Shown one piece after another: positions 61,226 through 64,000 of a stretch of DNA of 64,000 bases. Every line of letters starts with the position of its first letter. Positions within the stretch are counted from its first letter, which is position 1. The notes below the pieces were generated by a model. It ran no database searches and was not told the origin of the DNA. It was given only the letters and a program-made list of their open reading frames with translations. Where the stretch lies: the NCBI RefSeq assembly GCF_000283155.1, contig NW_004454179.1, positions 4,049,738 to 4,113,737 of the forward strand, written 5' to 3'. The position numbers were made by a program, and so were the translations under genes. Source of the stretch: Ceratotherium simum simum (Eukaryota; Chordata; Mammalia; Perissodactyla; Rhinocerotidae).

Positions 61226-61949
61226 CGTCTGACATCACACCCTGCAAATGCTCAGCTGAGGCATCTGGGGGCTTGAGCACAAAGATGTGGGCACGCTTGG
61301 CAGCAGTCATCATTTTAGGAGCACCCCTCAGTCACACTCCCCTTCTGTACTGGAGAGAGCTGTTGTCTGTGCCCTCCTACCCCAACAACCTCCTTAGAGA
61401 CGTGCCTGGACGATAATCCAACCCCACAAGGATAGAAAATAAAAAAGCTATGCATAAGAAAGTAGCATATCCAAGAAAAGATGATAGTTACCAGGATTTG
61501 CCACACACACATGCATGCACGTGCACACAAAAATAATAAAATGATAGGAAACCAACCAGTTATTCTCCAGAGACGATGGTGCAGACAAGTCCCAACCTTA
61601 CAGAAACCCACCTCAGGTACAGCTGATTGCTTCAGCCCACCCCAGACCTTAACATGGTCTCCACTCCCCCCAGCATTACTGGGGTTACCTGGGACTGGGG
61701 ATACCTGGGACCCTCTATTTCTCTCTCTTCCTGTCTCCTTAGCCAGCACAGAAGACCCAGTCCAGCTTCTGTGACCTGTAACAAAGAAAGCCATTTTCCC
61801 ACTATCTGTACAACATTCAGTTTAAGCTTGTTTATGGCTTGAATCCAGACCTGAAACTTGGACACCATTTCCACAAAGAACCAATGTTTGTTTGGGCGGC
61901 TATATTCTAGAATATTGACTTTGCAAATACAAGTCAGACAATAATGATA

Positions 61950-62130
61950 TTAGTAATATTTGGCATGCTATTATTTATTAAGAGCCTACTTTTTAACAAA
62001 CACTGTCCTAAATACTTTACATATATTATATGATTTAATCCTCACAACACTTCCGTTTTATACAGGATCTCACAGGTTGCAGGGCCAAGATTTAACCTCA
62101 GGCAGGCCGGCTCCAACATCCACACACTAC
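61950..62130 (-). mobile_element. MIR SINE fragment, antisense
   Basis: ATTATTTATTAAGAGCCTAC, AACAAACACTGTCCTAAATA and ATGATTTAATCCTCACAACA are the distal part of an antisense MIR. Confidence 0.75.
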
Positions 62131-63374
62131 CTAGACGTAATTTAGAAGCTGCCTGTAGTTGAGGAAGGTGCTAGGTTAATTGAAAGCAAGAATTTGCCAG
62201 AAGTGAGCTTAAAATTCTAAATTTTATTACAGGGAACAGCTGTAGCTAGTTCTTTGCAAAAGGTGTACATTTCCTTCTATCTTACAAAATTAAATTTAGG
62301 CTTGTTTATCACTTGATGAATCGTGTTCATGTAATCATATTAAATTTGTAGGAAGTAATGAACTGTTTATTAAGAAAACATATAACCAAGTTGACAAATA
62401 GCCCCCTTATTCCCTAATATAAGATTTTCATCATAGAACATTAGAAAACTGTTTATCTGTCTATTTATGGTTTCTAACTAAAGGATGCTGCGGAACGTTT
62501 TCAGGGGTTGGATACAAACCTTCCTCTTTTCTTCTTGGTCCTCTCCTTAAAGCGTATGACCTAAGTTTGACAAGGTAGTTGCTTTGATGGCAAACTACAT
62601 GTTTGATCTTTGGTTAATGTTATTTGGTTTCTAAGTAACCCTTTAAATTTCACCGTATTCCTTCTTGTAAACCCATAGAAATTTGTCTCCTGAGAGAATC
62701 AAGCACAAAAGTGCATAAAATTCACTATATGATCTAAGAGACAAAGCTATTAGTTTCTTTCTTGAGATAAACTTATTTCATTACAAAAATTGTCAATTTT
62801 ATCTTGGGCATTAGTCCCTGGAAGAATGCTTTTTAATGGAGTTATTTATACCTAGCATTAGTTCTTTCTGTGTTCTAAAATAGAAACTGATACTAAGAAA
62901 GACAGTGTCCCCTCTGTCCCAGCTTACATCATCTCGGAGCAGCAGAAATGGGCTCCAGAAAAGCCTCATAATTTTTCTTTGCAGACACTATTTTTCATAA
63001 TGCCTATAGTTTTTCACTGGAAAATACTTAATTTAGCTCAGAACTCAAATTAAATGGAATATCGGCAACACCATTTCTCTTGCTAAATTAAAATCAGAAA
63101 TGCTATGTCCAAGTTAACATTGGACAAACTATATTTCAGGCATACTGACACTTACCAATTGATTCTTTTTTGCTCTTAAAACCACAACTAGTGTGACATG
63201 GAGTATGTGGAAATGGTCCCAGAGAAAGGAAATAAAAAGATTAAAGGGCTTGGATGTGGCCCTGAAGAAAACCCCTCCAGAGGAACAGCTGGGCTGGTGA
63301 AGCCTAGGGAAATGGAAGTGGGGAAGGAAAAGTGGCAGGGATGAAACCTCGGTCTTCCTATATTTAATTATAGT

Positions 63375-63600
63375 CATTTACTTTCCTGAGTCAGGTGCTG
63401 TGCTGAGTGCTTTACAAGTATTATCTTATTTAAGCACCACCATTACACCAAAAGAAATGGGTATTGTTTTTTTTCCATTAACGAATGGTAAGGTGAGGCT
63501 CAGGAGGTTGAGTGATTTGACTACGTCACGCAGCAAAGAGGTAGTGGAACTGAATATTAAACCCAGGGTGACTCTAGAAGGCACATTCCTAACTACCATG
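63375..63600 (-). mobile_element. MIR SINE, antisense
   Basis: TGTGCTGAGTGCTTTACAAG, AAGGTGAGGCTCAGGAGGTT and GAACTGAATATTAAACCCAG form an antisense MIR. Confidence 0.78.
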
Positions 63601-63774
63601 CTAATGTATAAAGCATGGACAGAAGTATTATATAAGAGGACATAAGTGTTCATTTTCCACTGTTACTGGGAGTAATTTCAGAGGGATGGAGCTAAATTAG
63701 ACACAAAGGATTTTCTTTCTTTTTCTTTCTTTCTACACCTCTTATGGTGAAATGCAATTTTAAGAAAAGTGTAT

Positions 63775-63952
63775 AAAACAGAATGTTATTGCACATAGCA
63801 CCCAGATCTTGATTTCTAATAACATTCTTCAATAAAAGAAAGCAAAGCTCCTTGGAGAAATAGCTGATTCCAAAACTGGAGCAGGAAATACATAAGATGA
63901 GCATGGAGCATCTTGTGCCAGAAATTAAAGAAGTGCTTAAAAAAAAAAACCC
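63775..63952 (+). mobile_element. L1 3'-region fragment (old L1M type), sense
   Basis: CCCAGATCTTGATTTCTAAT, then CTTGGAGAAATAGCTGATTC and GATGAGCATGGAGCATCTTG, parallels 25370-25490 phrase by phrase. It ends in an A run directly before the cut ERE. Confidence 0.8.
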
Positions 63953-64000
63953 TGGGGCATGCCTGGTGGCACAAGCGAGTAAGTGCGGCAGCCCAGGGTT
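63953..64000 (+). mobile_element. ERE-like SINE head, cut by the window end
   Basis: GGGGCATGCCTGGTGGCACA followed by AGCGAGTAAGTGCGGCAG resembles a diverged short-type ERE head. It follows an A run that ends the preceding L1 fragment. Only the first 48 bases are visible. Confidence 0.65.

Larger units (their letters stand above)
57488..64000 (+). other. PLCE1: PLCE1 intron downstream of exon D, running to the window end
   Basis: It opens with GTAAGT. It contains an ERE at 57844-58147, MIRs near 61.0, 62.0 and 63.4 kb, a GT repeat at 59463-59506, a degenerate TATC tract at 59031-59092, and an L1 3'-end fragment followed by a cut ERE at the right edge. I found no further PLCE1 exon. Stretches 58230-59020, 59510-60980, 61230-61940 and 62135-63370 show nothing I can name. 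Confidence 0.8.

Noticed and set aside
58225..63000. A further PLCE1 exon after exon D
   Set aside because: Exon D needs a next exon starting at the third codon position with the sequence after RWQ. I scanned for a matching peptide after an AG and found none, so it is probably beyond the window.

Overview
The window is mammalian nuclear DNA, almost certainly from an odd-toed ungulate (Perissodactyla: horse, rhinoceros or tapir). Twelve clear copies, and a thirteenth cut by the window edge, belong to the ERE class of tRNA-derived SINEs. These are perissodactyl-specific and open with a GGGCCGGCCCGGTGGCTTAG-type head. From memory of the subfamilies I lean weakly to rhinoceros or tapir over horse, but the sequence alone does not settle it. 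Ancient mammal-wide repeats (MIR, L2, MER5-type) and L1 3' ends fill much of the rest.

The only protein gene recognised is an internal part of PLCE1 (phospholipase C epsilon 1) on the + strand. Four coding exons are visible, at 395-711, 49253-49398, 55425-55683 and 57282-57487. All have canonical AG/GT borders and matching phases. Joined in order they give 308 complete codons without a stop, and these cover most of the N-terminal CDC25-type (RasGEF) region of the protein. The first and last exons of the gene, and the EF-hand, X-Y catalytic, C2 and Ras-association regions, lie outside the window. The intron between the first two exons is 48.5 kb and makes up most of the window.

The introns hold the following. 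A broken, intronless antisense copy of PLAAT1 (HRASLS) lies at about 9.77-10.3 kb. L1 fragments lie at 3.5-4.4, 22.7-24.5 (antisense), 25.3-25.7, 32.0-32.9, 52.5-53.9 and 63.8 kb. There is a probable antisense solo LTR at 51.8-52.2 kb, a foldback DNA transposon at 8.6-8.8 kb, many MIR and L2 pieces, and several dinucleotide tracts. A 100-N assembly gap at 20646-20745 sits inside an ERE.

No CRISPR, operon, bacterial or viral gene system is present, and I found no convincing undescribed system. The most useful leads are: a perfect 28-bp palindrome at 7487-7514; opposite-strand EREs flanking a 465-nt two-exon block that would make a stop-free circular RNA; an ERE whose target-site repeats also enclose an L1-like 3' end across the gap; and the antisense LTR carrying a TATA box and a polyadenylation signal. 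All repeat assignments were made by eye, so outer borders of old repeats are approximate.
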